The notes beneath the pieces were generated by a model. The model worked only from the letters and a program-made list of their open reading frames with translations. It made no database searches and was not told the origin of the DNA. A stretch of 64,000 nucleotides of DNA from Brevundimonas diminuta. Lineage in GTDB: Bacteria > Pseudomonadota > Alphaproteobacteria > Caulobacterales > Caulobacteraceae. A program made the translations under genes and the position numbers. Shown one piece after another: positions 36,428 to 45,609 of this stretch. Numbering within the stretch: the stretch's first letter is position 1; the number at the start of each line of letters is the position of its first letter. Location: NCBI RefSeq assembly GCF_022654015.1, contig NZ_CP073063.1, forward strand, positions 2,356,001 to 2,420,000, read 5' to 3'.

Positions 36428-37692
36428 ACGGCCCTGCCCTGTTCCATCATCCAGCGACGCTTCTCCAGCAGGCGGTCGGCGCGGCGGTCGATCTCGGCGG
36501 CGGCGGCCTCAGGCGTATATTCGCCGCGCACCATCCGTTCGGCGACGATCTGCATCTCGGTCACGATCCGCTCCCATTCCGGCACCTTGGGCACGGCCTT
36601 GGCCCGCGCCAGTTGCCCCCGGAACGGCGCCAGCATCGGATCACGCTCCACGCCAGCGATGTCCCAGGCGCTCTGGCGCGCGGGCAGGTCGCCGACGATG
36701 GTGTTGAACCGGGCCTGCACCGCCGGCTCGGACAGATAGCGGACCAGGGCCCAGGCCGCCTCCTGATGCGGGGAGGATTTGAAGACCGCCAGGCTGGACC
36801 CGCCCGGCGCCGAGGCGCCCAGGCCATTCGGTCCCGGCACGCCCGCCGTGGCCCAGTTCGGCTGGAACGACGCGGGCAGCTTGCTGCGGAAATCGCCGAC
36901 GCTCCACGGGCCCGAAAAGTAGAAGCTGAAATAGCCCCTGGCGAACTCGGTCCAGACGTTGGAGATCTGGGTCGACGAGGCCAGCGGCGCCAACTGCTCG
37001 GCGAACAGACTGCGATAGAAGGCCAGGGCCGCGACGAAGCCGGGGTTGGAGAAGTTTCCGCGCGTATCCCGATCCCGCAGCAGCGGCTCATCGATCTGAA
37101 GCCCGAAGGTCAGAAGCTGCTCGAACTCGTTCAACGGCAGCAGGATGGCGTAGTTGTCGCCGCCGGCCACACGCTTGATCGCATGCATGGCCCGCTTCCA
37201 TTCGGCCCAGTCCTCGGGCGGAGTGTCGAAGCCGGCCCGCGCCAGCAGATCCTTGCGATAGAACAGCAGCCGTGTGTCGACATACCAGGGCGTGGTCATG
37301 GCGCGGCCGGCGATCTCGTTGGTCTCCAGCACCGCTGGAAACTGATCGGTCAGCAGGTTGGCGGCTTCGGGCGGCGTCGGGGACAGGGCGCCGATGGCGG
37401 TCAGCTCCGCCACCCAGGTGTTGCCGATCTGGCTGACGTCCGGCAGCGAGGCCCCGGCGTATGCGGTCAGCAGCTTTTCGTGCGCCGCCGTCCACGGCAG
37501 GGGCTGGACCGAGACGCGGACGCCCGGATTGCGGCGCTCGAACTCGGGCATCAACTGGCCCACCGTTCCGCCCTCATTGCCCATGGCCCAGAAGCGCAGC
37601 ACGGTCTCGCCGTCGCGGCGTGGGGTGCAGGCCGCAGCCGCTCCTCCCGCCATCAGGGCCAGCGCGGCACGTCTATGGGCCGTCAGACTCAT
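36424..37692 (-). CDS. sugar-binding lipoprotein of the ABC importer
   Basis: A 422-residue extracytoplasmic solute-binding protein (family 1, UgpB/MalE fold). The leader ends in a lipobox (GAAAAC) and is followed by VLRFWAMGNEGG and FERRNPGVRVSVQPLPW, the usual start of the family. FYFSGPWSVGDF and GGSSLAVFKSSPHQEAAWALVRYL lie further on. The ATG at 37692 overlaps the stop of the GH144-type gene (ATGA). Its ligand should be the product of that enzyme. Confidence 0.93.
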   Translation of the reverse strand: MSLTAHRRAALALMAGGAAAACTPRRDGETVLRFWAMGNEGGTVGQLMPEFERRNPGVRVSVQPLPWTAAHEKLLTAYAGASLPDVSQIGNTWVAELTAIGALSPTPPEAANLLTDQFPAVLETNEIAGRAMTTPWYVDTRLLFYRKDLLARAGFDTPPEDWAEWKRAMHAIKRVAGGDNYAILLPLNEFEQLLTFGLQIDEPLLRDRDTRGNFSNPGFVAALAFYRSLFAEQLAPLASSTQISNVWTEFARGYFSFYFSGPWSVGDFRSKLPASFQPNWATAGVPGPNGLGASAPGGSSLAVFKSSPHQEAAWALVRYLSEPAVQARFNTIVGDLPARQSAWDIAGVERDPMLAPFRGQLARAKAVPKVPEWERIVTEMQIVAERMVRGEYTPEAAAAEIDRRADRLLEKRRWMMEQGRAV

Positions 37693-39155
37693 CCGTTCAT
37701 CCAGCCGCCGGTGAAGCCCGCGATGTCGAGCGCGCGACGGATATTGGGTTCGCCGCGCATATAGCGCCAGACGAACTCGGACCTGTGGTTCTCGGTCATG
37801 ATGACGATCGGCCCCTGGTCGATGCCCAGATAGTCGCCGTCCACCCAACCCACGCCGTCCACGATCCTGCCGTGCTGCAGCGGCCCGTCGCGCACCGTCA
37901 GGGTCGGGTTGAAGCTGTCGAGGAAGCCCCACTCGGTATAGACGCCCGCACCATAGCGCGCCTTCATCGCCTTGACGCAGGGAACGACGATCTCGGGCGC
38001 GAAGGCGATGGAGCTGGCCGCCGCCGTCGGCGCGATGGTGCCGTCGTCCCGGTCGCCGGGCCCGCGCGCGGAATAGCTGAAGAACTCGCGCTCCTTGCCG
38101 TCGATGACCTGTTTGAAGTCGCCCGGCCCGTCGCACGCCGTCAGCCCCCAGACCTCGGACGAATAGCCGGTCCAGCCGCCGGGGTTGTCGTGGGCGTATT
38201 TCTGCTGGGCGTAGACGGCGCGGCGGCTGTTTTCAAAATAGTCGAGGTATTCCCCCAGTTGGGCCGACTGCCCGCGCATCCAGGCGTCCTGAATGCCGCG
38301 GAAGTCGATGAACATATGGCTGTACTGGTGCCCGAAGATGGGCGCGAAGTTGAGGTGCCAACTGCCCCAGCGATCGGTCCAGCTCTCGTCGTAACTGGCC
38401 GCCCATTCGTGCCAGACATTGACCGACACCGGATGGGTCGGGCTGCCGATGGCCAGCAGCAGAACCAGCATGCCCTCGTTATAGACGTGCCAGTCGGACG
38501 GAATGAAGCCGCTCTCGGGGTGCCAGCCCATGGTGATCCGGTTGTCGCGGATCACGGCCCACGGCCATTCGATCCGCTCATAAATGGCCTGGGCTTTCTG
38601 ACGGATTTCCGCCTCGTCGGCATGACGGCCGTCGAAGTAGCGGGCGGCGAACAGCATGCCGCCGATCAGCAGCGCCGTATCGACCGTCGACAGTTCGTTG
38701 GCCCGGTAACGAAGCCCCGTCTCCATATCCAGGAAGTGGTAGAAGAAGCCCTTGTACCCCGCCCTGCCGCTGGCCTCCGGGCCCTGCGGCAAATCATGGA
38801 AGAAGCGTAGCGTCGTCAGGGTCCGCTCACGCGCCTCGGCCCGGCTCATCCAGCCGCGCTCGACGCCCACCGGCCAGCAGGTCAGGGCGAAGCCGACCGC
38901 CGCCACCGAACAGAAGGACGGCGTGGGCCAGCGATCCGGCGTCAGACCGGTCTTGCGATCCGTAACCTTCTCGAACCACCGGAACGTCCGCTCCTGAAGC
39001 TCCTCGACCTCCTGATCCAGCCGCATCGGCCGTCTCTGCGTCCCATTAACCGCCCCTGTCGCCGCCCCCTGCTGCGCCACCGCCATCACCGGAAATCCAA
39101 CGGCCAGAGCCGCCGCGCCTGTGGTAGTCCGCATCAGGAAGTTTCGACGGTTCAT
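37689..39155 (-). CDS. GH144-type glucanase (glucoamylase-like fold)
   Basis: 488 residues with a twin-arginine-like leader (NRRNFLM). It carries the motifs of the Glycoamylase Pfam fold: TGLTPDR (69-75), ELSTVDTALLIGGML (about 154-168), the likely acid residue in WHVYNEGML (Glu227), GSPTHP (237-242), HQYSHMFIDFRG (276-287) and WGLTACDGP (336-344). Characterised members of this group are endo-beta-1,2-glucanases (GH144) and relatives. The adjacent TonB receptor, binding protein and permeases fit release of sophoro-oligosaccharides for import. A different beta-glucan cannot be excluded. The ATG at 39155 was preferred over a GTG at 39167. Confidence 0.83.
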   Translation of the reverse strand: MNRRNFLMRTTTGAAALAVGFPVMAVAQQGAATGAVNGTQRRPMRLDQEVEELQERTFRWFEKVTDRKTGLTPDRWPTPSFCSVAAVGFALTCWPVGVERGWMSRAEARERTLTTLRFFHDLPQGPEASGRAGYKGFFYHFLDMETGLRYRANELSTVDTALLIGGMLFAARYFDGRHADEAEIRQKAQAIYERIEWPWAVIRDNRITMGWHPESGFIPSDWHVYNEGMLVLLLAIGSPTHPVSVNVWHEWAASYDESWTDRWGSWHLNFAPIFGHQYSHMFIDFRGIQDAWMRGQSAQLGEYLDYFENSRRAVYAQQKYAHDNPGGWTGYSSEVWGLTACDGPGDFKQVIDGKEREFFSYSARGPGDRDDGTIAPTAAASSIAFAPEIVVPCVKAMKARYGAGVYTEWGFLDSFNPTLTVRDGPLQHGRIVDGVGWVDGDYLGIDQGPIVIMTENHRSEFVWRYMRGEPNIRRALDIAGFTGGWMNG

Positions 39156-39230
39156 GGGCACGCTCACTGGGTCTCAATCGAAAAAGAAAGGCCGCCTCGC
39201 GACAAGCACGAGGCGGCCCAGGCTCAGGAT

Positions 39231-42128
39231 TTAGAAGGAGTAACGCAGGCCGACCTGGAAGCTGCGCGGGCGGGTGATCAGGTTGGTCGGCTGGCCGAAG
39301 CTGGCGTTCACTTCCGGGGTCGGCGGAATGAAGGCGTTGTAGCCGCCGAAATTCTTGTTGTTGAACAAGTTGAGAATATCGAGTTGCAGGCTGACCTTCT
39401 GGTTGCCGAACACGGACATTTCCTTCTCCAGCTTCACGTCCACATTGCAGGTGGCGAAGAAGCTGAGGCAATCAGTGTCCGGCTCGCCTTCGCCACGACG
39501 GAAATTCCGCTCATTGACACCGAACCCACGCGAGAAGTCATCGATGTTGTAGTAGGCGCCCGATCCAAGCTCGGCGATCGACGAGATGCGGAAGCCGTAG
39601 GGCAGATCCTTGATGCCCGACAGAACGATGCGGTGCCGCTCCGATCCAGGCTTGCGATAGAAGCCGTAATCGGCAGGACGACGAGCATCCAGGCTGAACA
39701 GGTCGTTGCCGTTCTGACGAGCGTCGGCCAGCGTATAGGCGAGGTTCACGCCCCAACCGGAATCGGCCGTGTAGTTCTTGTCCAGTGTGAAGTAGAGCGC
39801 CTTGTAGCGGGTCTCCAACTCATCGACGCCGAGCAGGATGTTGGCGTAGCCGAACGAGTTTGCGGTCGCCGTGTTGCAGCAGCCGCCATCGGCGTTCAGC
39901 GTGCCGAAGATGTGGGTGAAGCCGTTCTGGCCGCGGATATAGGTCGCGGTGACGCTGGCCTGCCAGTCTTCACCAATCTTCTGACGGAAGCCCAGGCTGA
40001 ACTGGTCGGTCGAAGGCGGCTTGGCCTTGTTGGTATGGGCGAACAGTTCCGGTCGACCGGTCTGAGCCGAGGCCCGCAATGCCGCCAGACCTTCTGCCGT
40101 GCGATAGCTCTCGTTCCAAACGACCGTCGGATTGCCGTCCCTGTCCGGCAGTCCATCGCGCGAGAAATAGAAGGTGCCGATGGCGTATTGCAGCCGGAAG
40201 CTCTCGTCCAACAGATCGTTGAAGATGATCCGGTCGTAGTAACGGCCATAGCCGCCGAACACGACCGAGCGCTGATCCTCGAAGATGTCGTAGGAGAAGC
40301 CGATACGGGGCTGGAACGCCCCCTTGAAGGTCGGGCGGTCGCTACCGTCGGTGATGAAGTCGTCGGCATTGTACTGACCGGCCGCAGCGTTGGCGCGCAG
40401 GGCGTTGGCCGCGTTCGTCGGCGTGACGTATTTGTTGTTGTTCATGTTGGTTTCGTAATCCCAGCGGAGGCCGAGATTCAGTTCCAACTTCGGCGTCAGC
40501 TGCCAGTCATCCTGGATATAGGCGCCGAAGATCTTGTTGCTGCCTTCGATGTTCGGATTGCCCAGACCGAGACGTGCCTGTTGCGGATAGCTGAACGTCG
40601 GGTCGATATCGCTCTGATAGGTGAACTGGGGCGCCGTGAAGAACAGTTTGCGGAACGTATAGTCCTGATCGCTGTATTTCACGCCCATCTTGACAGTGTG
40701 ATTGTCGAGCCCCGTCAAAGTCAGATCGTTACGAAGGGTGTAGCCCTTTTGCTGGATATATTGGGACGAATTCTTGCCGCCGATCGTAATAATGCCCTGA
40801 TACTCTTCAGTCGCGACGCCTGGCGACAACGACGTCGGATTGAAAACGCTATCCAGATAGCTGATCGACGCTTCGTTCAGGAAGTTCGAACCGCGATAGG
40901 TGTGGCGCAGGTTGTATTCATCGGTTGTGCCGATCTTGTTTTCGGCGGCCGTGTAGGCAGTGGTGCCGCCAAAGCCTGAGATGTCCGTTTCGCGGCGACG
41001 GCTGTAGCTCAGATCGAACACTTGCAAATCGTCAGGCGAGAAGCTCAGCTTGCCGAAATATGTATCCTGCCGGAACGGGCTGACGAAGTTGCCTTCGTAC
41101 TGGCCGAAACGAGCGAGATTTGCAGCCGAGCGATTGCCCAAGGTTACAGAACTGGCCCGGTCTTGATCGTTGCCCTCATAGGCGACGAAGAAGTGCAGAC
41201 GGTCTTGGATGATCGGACCGCCCAGCGCAGCACCGTACTGCTGGCGCTTGTATTCTGGCTTCTCGCGGCCGGCCTGTTCGTCGAAGTAATTGTCCTCGAT
41301 CATGCTTCGGTCTTGGTAGGCGCCGAAAATTTCGCCGTGGAACTCGTTGGTGCCCGACCGCGTCACGGCGGTGATGATGGCGGCTGACGCCTGCTCGTAT
41401 TCGGCCTTGTAGTTCTGGGTCAGTACCTTGAACTCCTGCACCGCCAACTGGGCGAAGGGATTGCCCCGGCTGGAATCCTGGCCGGCGACGCCGTTCGGAA
41501 GCACCTGGCTTTTCAGGCTGGCGCCATCAATAAAGACGTTGACGCCCGATGCCGTCGAAGCACCCGACTGGAAGGTCCGGCTGTTCTCACCATCGTTATA
41601 GCGAACGCCTGGCGCCAGACGTGCGAACGACATGAAGTTGCGGTCGGTCTGCGGCAGGCTGTTGATCTGAACCTGAGAGACGTTCGTCGCGACTTCGGAC
41701 GTCGTGACCTCGGTCAGGCGGCGTCCGGTCACCACGATGTCGCCCAATTCAGCGGCCTCAGTCGTCGCAGTTGCCGTCGGAGCAGCATCGACTTGAAGAT
41801 CCAGACGATTCGTCGCAGCGACAGCGATGTTGACTGTTTCTGTGCTGGTTTCGCCATCTGGCGTCGTCGCGGTCACTCGATAGTTGCCGGGGCGCAGGCC
41901 CGAGATCACATAGGTGCCGTCAGCCCGAACAGTCGCCCGTGCCGAAAAGCCCGAACCGGCATCCACCGCTGTCACAACGGAACCTGGCGCAGGCTGACCC
42001 GCCTCAGTCACCGCCCCGCGAAGGGTCGAACTGGATGTCTGCGCCTGCGCGCCGCCGACGACCGCCATGCTGATGGCAAGCGCCGATGCGGCGGCCAAAG
42101 CGGCCTTACGCGTGTTGAACTGGGTCAT
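39231..42128 (-). CDS. TonB-dependent receptor with N-terminal carboxypeptidase-regulatory domain
   Basis: 965 residues. A signal peptide (ending GGAQAQ) is followed by an Ig-like CarboxypepD_reg domain (TLRGAVTEAGQPAPGSVVTAVD, about 35-120), then a plug (GDIVVTGRRL; VNVFIDGASLKSQ) and a barrel ending RSFQVGLRYSF. This OAR-like subclass typically takes up large glycan fragments. The start at 42128 has AGGGGAGAG upstream. It is the second gene of the lacI-led operon, 49 bp after lacI, and is the probable outer-membrane port of the glucan locus. Confidence 0.93.
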   Translation of the reverse strand: MTQFNTRKAALAAASALAISMAVVGGAQAQTSSSTLRGAVTEAGQPAPGSVVTAVDAGSGFSARATVRADGTYVISGLRPGNYRVTATTPDGETSTETVNIAVAATNRLDLQVDAAPTATATTEAAELGDIVVTGRRLTEVTTSEVATNVSQVQINSLPQTDRNFMSFARLAPGVRYNDGENSRTFQSGASTASGVNVFIDGASLKSQVLPNGVAGQDSSRGNPFAQLAVQEFKVLTQNYKAEYEQASAAIITAVTRSGTNEFHGEIFGAYQDRSMIEDNYFDEQAGREKPEYKRQQYGAALGGPIIQDRLHFFVAYEGNDQDRASSVTLGNRSAANLARFGQYEGNFVSPFRQDTYFGKLSFSPDDLQVFDLSYSRRRETDISGFGGTTAYTAAENKIGTTDEYNLRHTYRGSNFLNEASISYLDSVFNPTSLSPGVATEEYQGIITIGGKNSSQYIQQKGYTLRNDLTLTGLDNHTVKMGVKYSDQDYTFRKLFFTAPQFTYQSDIDPTFSYPQQARLGLGNPNIEGSNKIFGAYIQDDWQLTPKLELNLGLRWDYETNMNNNKYVTPTNAANALRANAAAGQYNADDFITDGSDRPTFKGAFQPRIGFSYDIFEDQRSVVFGGYGRYYDRIIFNDLLDESFRLQYAIGTFYFSRDGLPDRDGNPTVVWNESYRTAEGLAALRASAQTGRPELFAHTNKAKPPSTDQFSLGFRQKIGEDWQASVTATYIRGQNGFTHIFGTLNADGGCCNTATANSFGYANILLGVDELETRYKALYFTLDKNYTADSGWGVNLAYTLADARQNGNDLFSLDARRPADYGFYRKPGSERHRIVLSGIKDLPYGFRISSIAELGSGAYYNIDDFSRGFGVNERNFRRGEGEPDTDCLSFFATCNVDVKLEKEMSVFGNQKVSLQLDILNLFNNKNFGGYNAFIPPTPEVNASFGQPTNLITRPRSFQVGLRYSF

Positions 42129-42177
42129 CCTGAGCTCTCCCCTCCTGATGGGATCGGTTTTCAGCGACATGGCTGGC

Positions 42178-43254
42178 CTACCCTTTGTTGAACCTGGCGG
42201 ACGAGGCCGCCGCGGTGGACTGGCGTTCGACCAGGATCGGCCGAACGATTTCGCAAGCGGTGTCCGTGGCGTCGGCGGTCGCGCCAGTCTGAACAAGGCC
42301 GATCAGGCGTTCGACGCCCCTTCGGCCGATTTCCGCAATATTGACGCGCATGGTGGTCAGCGCGGGCCGCATCAGGGCGGCGATGGGCACGTCATCGAAG
42401 CCGACGACGGCGATGTCTTCGGGGCAGCGCACGCCGGCTTCCTGGAAGGCCAACAGCGCGCCAACGGCCATCATGTCGTTGGCGGCGAAGACGGCGTCGG
42501 GCCGTTCCGTCATGGCCAGAAGCTGGGTCGCGGCACGGTGGCCCGACGCCTGAGAGAAGTCGCCCTCGACGATGATCGGGTCATGACCATCCAGCGCCGA
42601 CGTGTATCCGGCCGCGCGCGTGTCCGCCTCGATGTTGCCGGCGGCGCCGCGAATGTGGGCGATCCGCCTGCGGCCGGTGGACAGCAGATGCTGGACCGCA
42701 CCGACGGCGCCGCCGTGGTTGTCGATCATGATGGACGCCCGGCCGGCCTCGGCGGCGCCGCCGTTCATCAGCAGGACCGGCATCCGACCGGCGAACTCTG
42801 ACGACAGGTTCGCCGCGCCCAGATGCGGGGACAGCACGATCATGCCGTCCACCCGCCCACGCATCGAACGCACGGCCGCTAGGGTGTCTTCCGCGCCGTC
42901 ATGCGAACTGGAGACGATCAGATGCTTGCCGTGAGCGCGGGCAGCCAGGTCCATGCCCCGGATCAGCTCGGAGAAGAACTCGCCGAACAGGTCGGGCAGG
43001 ATGACGCCGATGGTGTCGTTCTTGCTGGTCGACAAGCTGCGAGCGCCGAAGTGAGGGACATAGCGAAGGTCCTCAACCGCATCGAGCACGCGCTGGCGCG
43101 TCGCATCCGAGGTCACGCCCAAGCCGTTCAACACACGAGACACGGAAGCCACCGACACATTGGCGCGTTCGGCGACGTCGCGCATAGTGGCGGCCTTGGC
43201 AAAGGGCTGGCCCTCCTGCCGTGCAGACGCAGCGCTAGGCGCGGCCATGTCCAA
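42178..43254 (-). CDS. LacI-family transcriptional regulator of the glycan locus
   Basis: 358 residues. The helix-turn-helix TMRDVAERANVSVASVSRVLNGLG lies near 23-47 after an unusually long N-terminal tail. A periplasmic-binding-protein-like sensor domain follows (IGVILPDLFGEFFSELIRGMD, VFAANDMMAVGALLAFQEAG, VVGFDDVP). The TTG at 43254 is best spaced from GGGAG; an ATG two codons later is the alternative. It heads the operon to 31449. Palindromes in front of it and in front of ugpC suggest it represses the locus until an inducing sugar binds. Confidence 0.92.
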   Translation of the reverse strand: MDMAAPSAASARQEGQPFAKAATMRDVAERANVSVASVSRVLNGLGVTSDATRQRVLDAVEDLRYVPHFGARSLSTSKNDTIGVILPDLFGEFFSELIRGMDLAARAHGKHLIVSSSHDGAEDTLAAVRSMRGRVDGMIVLSPHLGAANLSSEFAGRMPVLLMNGGAAEAGRASIMIDNHGGAVGAVQHLLSTGRRRIAHIRGAAGNIEADTRAAGYTSALDGHDPIIVEGDFSQASGHRAATQLLAMTERPDAVFAANDMMAVGALLAFQEAGVRCPEDIAVVGFDDVPIAALMRPALTTMRVNIAEIGRRGVERLIGLVQTGATADATDTACEIVRPILVERQSTAAASSARFNKG

Positions 43255-43604
43255 TCGAAATCTCCCTGCTCCCTATCATCCCGGCCCCTTTTCGAAGATC
43301 CGTCGATAGGCGATGTAAGCGGTTACATGACACAGGAGCGATGTGCGCCGCAAGCGCCGTTCGGCCACATTCCGGGCGATTTTCGATCTCTGCTCGAGCC
43401 GTCCGAACAAGCCACGAGAGCTAAGCCGCTGCTTTAGCTTCACTCTTCGCAGGCTCATTCCGGCGAACGGAATAAGGCGAACGCGCCGGGCGCGCGCCTT
43501 GGTCGCACCAGCCGTCAGCGATCCGGGTCGCGGCGGCGGCCTCATACGAAAAGGCCCGCGCCGCCGAAGCTGCACGGGCCGCAATCGCAATGCGAAAGAC
43601 GAAT
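43255..43604. other. gap upstream of lacI without a gene
   Basis: The 350 bp hold the lacI promoter region with the operator at 43314-43327, and near 43455-43473 a small hairpin ATTCCG-GCGAA-CGGAAT. The mmsB gene ends at its right edge. I see no ORF with coding character. Confidence 0.6.
43314..43327. promoter_or_regulatory. LacI-type palindromic operator before lacI
   Basis: TGTAAGCGGTTACA is a 14-bp palindrome with one central mismatch pair. It lies 60 bp upstream of the lacI start and differs from TGTAACCGGTTACG at 30162-30175 only at one central base and one end base. It probably mediates autoregulation and control of the whole operon. Confidence 0.72.
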
Positions 43605-44507
43605 CTATGCGAGGTTAAGCTCATCTAGCTTGCCGCGCAGCATCTGCAACATCGCGGAGAAATCGCGGCCGCCGTGCCCGATCCCGTCGAACAGGGCGTA
43701 AAGCGCCTCGGCCTGTGCGCCCAGCGGCGTCGAGGCGCCGGATTTCGCCGCTGCGTCCTGGGCCAGCTTCAGGTCCTTCAACATCATGGCCGTGGCGAAC
43801 CCGCCCTGATAGTCGCGGTTGGACGGCGCGGTCGGCACCGGACCCGGCCAGGGATAGTAGCTGGTCACGCTCCAGCACTGACCCGACGACTTGGACGCGA
43901 TCTCGAAGAATCGTTCGGGGTCCAGACCCAGCTTCTCGGCCAGGGCGATGGCCTCGCACGTGCCCAGCATGGAGATGCCCAGCAGCATGTTGTTGCAGAT
44001 CTTGGCCGCCTGCCCCGCCCCATGATCGCCCGCGCGGATGGTAATGCGGCTCATGGGTTCCAGCGCCGCTTCGACGCGGGCGAAGTCGCCCTCGTCGCAG
44101 CCGACCATGAAGGCCAGCGTGCCCGCATCCGCCGCCGCCGTGCCGCCTGACACGGGCGCGTCGGCAAAAGCGTAGCCGGCCGATTTGGCAAGACCGGCGA
44201 CCTTGCGCGCGGTTTCGACATCGATGGTCGAACAATCGAGCAGCAGGGCGGTCGACGGCGCCGCCCCGATGATCTGTTCGGAATAGACCTTCAGCACGTG
44301 TGGCCCGGCCGGCAGCATGGTGATCACGACCTCGGCGTCCTTGACCGCCTCAGCGACCGATCCGACCGCGACGCAACCTGCCGCTCCGGCCCGTTCCAGC
44401 GCCTGCGCCGACAGATCGAAGGCGGCGACCGCGTGGCCCGCCTTGGCCTGGTTCGCGGCCATGCCGCCGCCCATATTGCCCAGGCCGATGAAGGCGATCT
44501 TGGTCAT
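43605..44507 (-). CDS. mmsB: 3-hydroxyisobutyrate dehydrogenase
   Basis: 300 residues; oxidises 3-hydroxyisobutyrate to methylmalonate semialdehyde in valine breakdown. NAD-binding IAFIGLGNMGGGMAANQAKAGH at the N-terminus, substrate motif FADAPVSGGTAAADAGTLAFMVG, catalytic Lys in GAGQAAKICNNML. The ATG at 44507 has AAAGGGAGAGAG upstream. It is the last gene of the valine operon, separated from the hydrolase gene by a 52-bp gap that carries a REP-like hairpin. Confidence 0.95.
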   Translation of the reverse strand: MTKIAFIGLGNMGGGMAANQAKAGHAVAAFDLSAQALERAGAAGCVAVGSVAEAVKDAEVVITMLPAGPHVLKVYSEQIIGAAPSTALLLDCSTIDVETARKVAGLAKSAGYAFADAPVSGGTAAADAGTLAFMVGCDEGDFARVEAALEPMSRITIRAGDHGAGQAAKICNNMLLGISMLGTCEAIALAEKLGLDPERFFEIASKSSGQCWSVTSYYPWPGPVPTAPSNRDYQGGFATAMMLKDLKLAQDAAAKSGASTPLGAQAEALYALFDGIGHGGRDFSAMLQMLRGKLDELNLA

Positions 44508-44536
44508 GGTCTCTCTCCCTTTTTGTCGTCCGCTCA

Positions 44537-44554
44537 TCCCCGCGAAAGCGGGGA
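44537..44554. repeat. REP-like hairpin inside the valine operon
   Basis: A perfect 7-bp stem TCCCCGC / GCGGGGA closed by a GAAA tetraloop sits between the hydrolase and mmsB genes. The unit resembles the dispersed ATCCCCGCGAAAGCGGGGA repeats of many proteobacteria. In an operon it could stabilise the upstream mRNA or lower mmsB expression. Confidence 0.6.
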
Positions 44555-44559
44555 CGTGG

Positions 44560-45609
44560 TCAGGCCAGCGGCGTCCATTTTTCATTGTCCGGCGACGGCG
44601 CGAACAGCGCATCCAGCGTCTCGTTGGTAACGCCCGACAGGTCCGCCGGGGACCATTTCGGCGCATTGTCCTTGTCCACGATCACCGCCCGCACGCCTTC
44701 CTGGAAGTCGTGGGTGCGCACAACGCGGCCGCCCAGGGCGTATTCCATCGCCATATTATCGGCGAAGCTGTTCAGCGTTGCGCCCGTCCGGATCTGGCGC
44801 AGCGAGACCTTCAGCGACTGTGGCGATTTGGTCTTCAAGGTTTCCAGCTGCTGCAGCGCCCAGTCCGAGCCGTTCGCCTCAAGCGCCTTGAAAATCTCCT
44901 CGACTGTGTCGAAGGCGAACAGCCGGTCGATGGCCTCGCGGTGGGCCGACAGCGGTGCAGGCCCGGCGTCACCCGAGTGGCGCGTCACGACCGACGACGG
45001 GTCGGCGGCCTCGCGCATCAGATCGGCCTTCAACGCATCGACGCGATCCGCGGGCACGAAGTGCGTGTGGATGCCCAGGGCCACCGTATCCGCCGCCTTC
45101 AGCCGGGTGCCCGTCAGCGCCAGCCAGACGCCGGTCTGGCCCGGCAGGCGCGGCAGGAACCAGCCCCCACCCACATCGGGGAACAAGCCGATCCCGGTCT
45201 CGGGCATGGCGTAGGTGGTGCGCTCGGTCGCCACACGAATGTCCGCCGGCTCGGAAATGCCGACCCCGCCGCCCATGACGATGCCGTCCACGATGGCGAT
45301 GATCGGCTTCGGATAATCGAACATCAGGTGGTTCAGCCGGTACTCGGCCAGGAAGAAGGCCTTGGCCTCTGACGCATCGCCCGCTCCGCTTTCGGCGATC
45401 ATGCGAATGTCGCCGCCCGCGCAAAAACCCCGCTCGCCGGCATGGTCGATCAGGACGGACTGGACGGCCGCGTCGCCGCGCCAGGCCAGCAGCGCCTCGG
45501 TCATCGCCTCGCACATCGCCCGGTTCAGGGCATGGATCGCCTTGGGCCGGTTCAGGGTGATCCGACCGACGCCGTTTTCGATGCGCGTAACGACCTCGGC
45601 TTCGCTCAC
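44560..45609 (-). CDS. 3-hydroxyisobutyryl-CoA hydrolase
   Basis: A 349-residue crotonase-fold protein. The oxyanion-hole motifs GERGFCAGGDIRM and GIVMGGGVGIS are followed by PETGIGLFPDVGGGWFLPRLPG, which marks the hydrolase rather than a hydratase. The long C-terminal region is also typical. It removes CoA from 3-hydroxyisobutyryl-CoA in valine catabolism. The start is GTG at 45609, overlapping the stop of the acyl-CoA dehydrogenase by 4 bp. Confidence 0.92.
   Translation of the reverse strand: MSEAEVVTRIENGVGRITLNRPKAIHALNRAMCEAMTEALLAWRGDAAVQSVLIDHAGERGFCAGGDIRMIAESGAGDASEAKAFFLAEYRLNHLMFDYPKPIIAIVDGIVMGGGVGISEPADIRVATERTTYAMPETGIGLFPDVGGGWFLPRLPGQTGVWLALTGTRLKAADTVALGIHTHFVPADRVDALKADLMREAADPSSVVTRHSGDAGPAPLSAHREAIDRLFAFDTVEEIFKALEANGSDWALQQLETLKTKSPQSLKVSLRQIRTGATLNSFADNMAMEYALGGRVVRTHDFQEGVRAVIVDKDNAPKWSPADLSGVTNETLDALFAPSPDNEKWTPLA

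Noticed and set aside
36424..38136. Extended N-terminus of the sugar-binding protein
   Set aside because: The extension is another frame of the GH144-type gene; the lipoprotein leader starts at 37692.
43276..43590. A 104-codon ORF between lacI and mmsB
   Set aside because: It is Arg/Pro-rich with no family resemblance and covers the lacI operator region.
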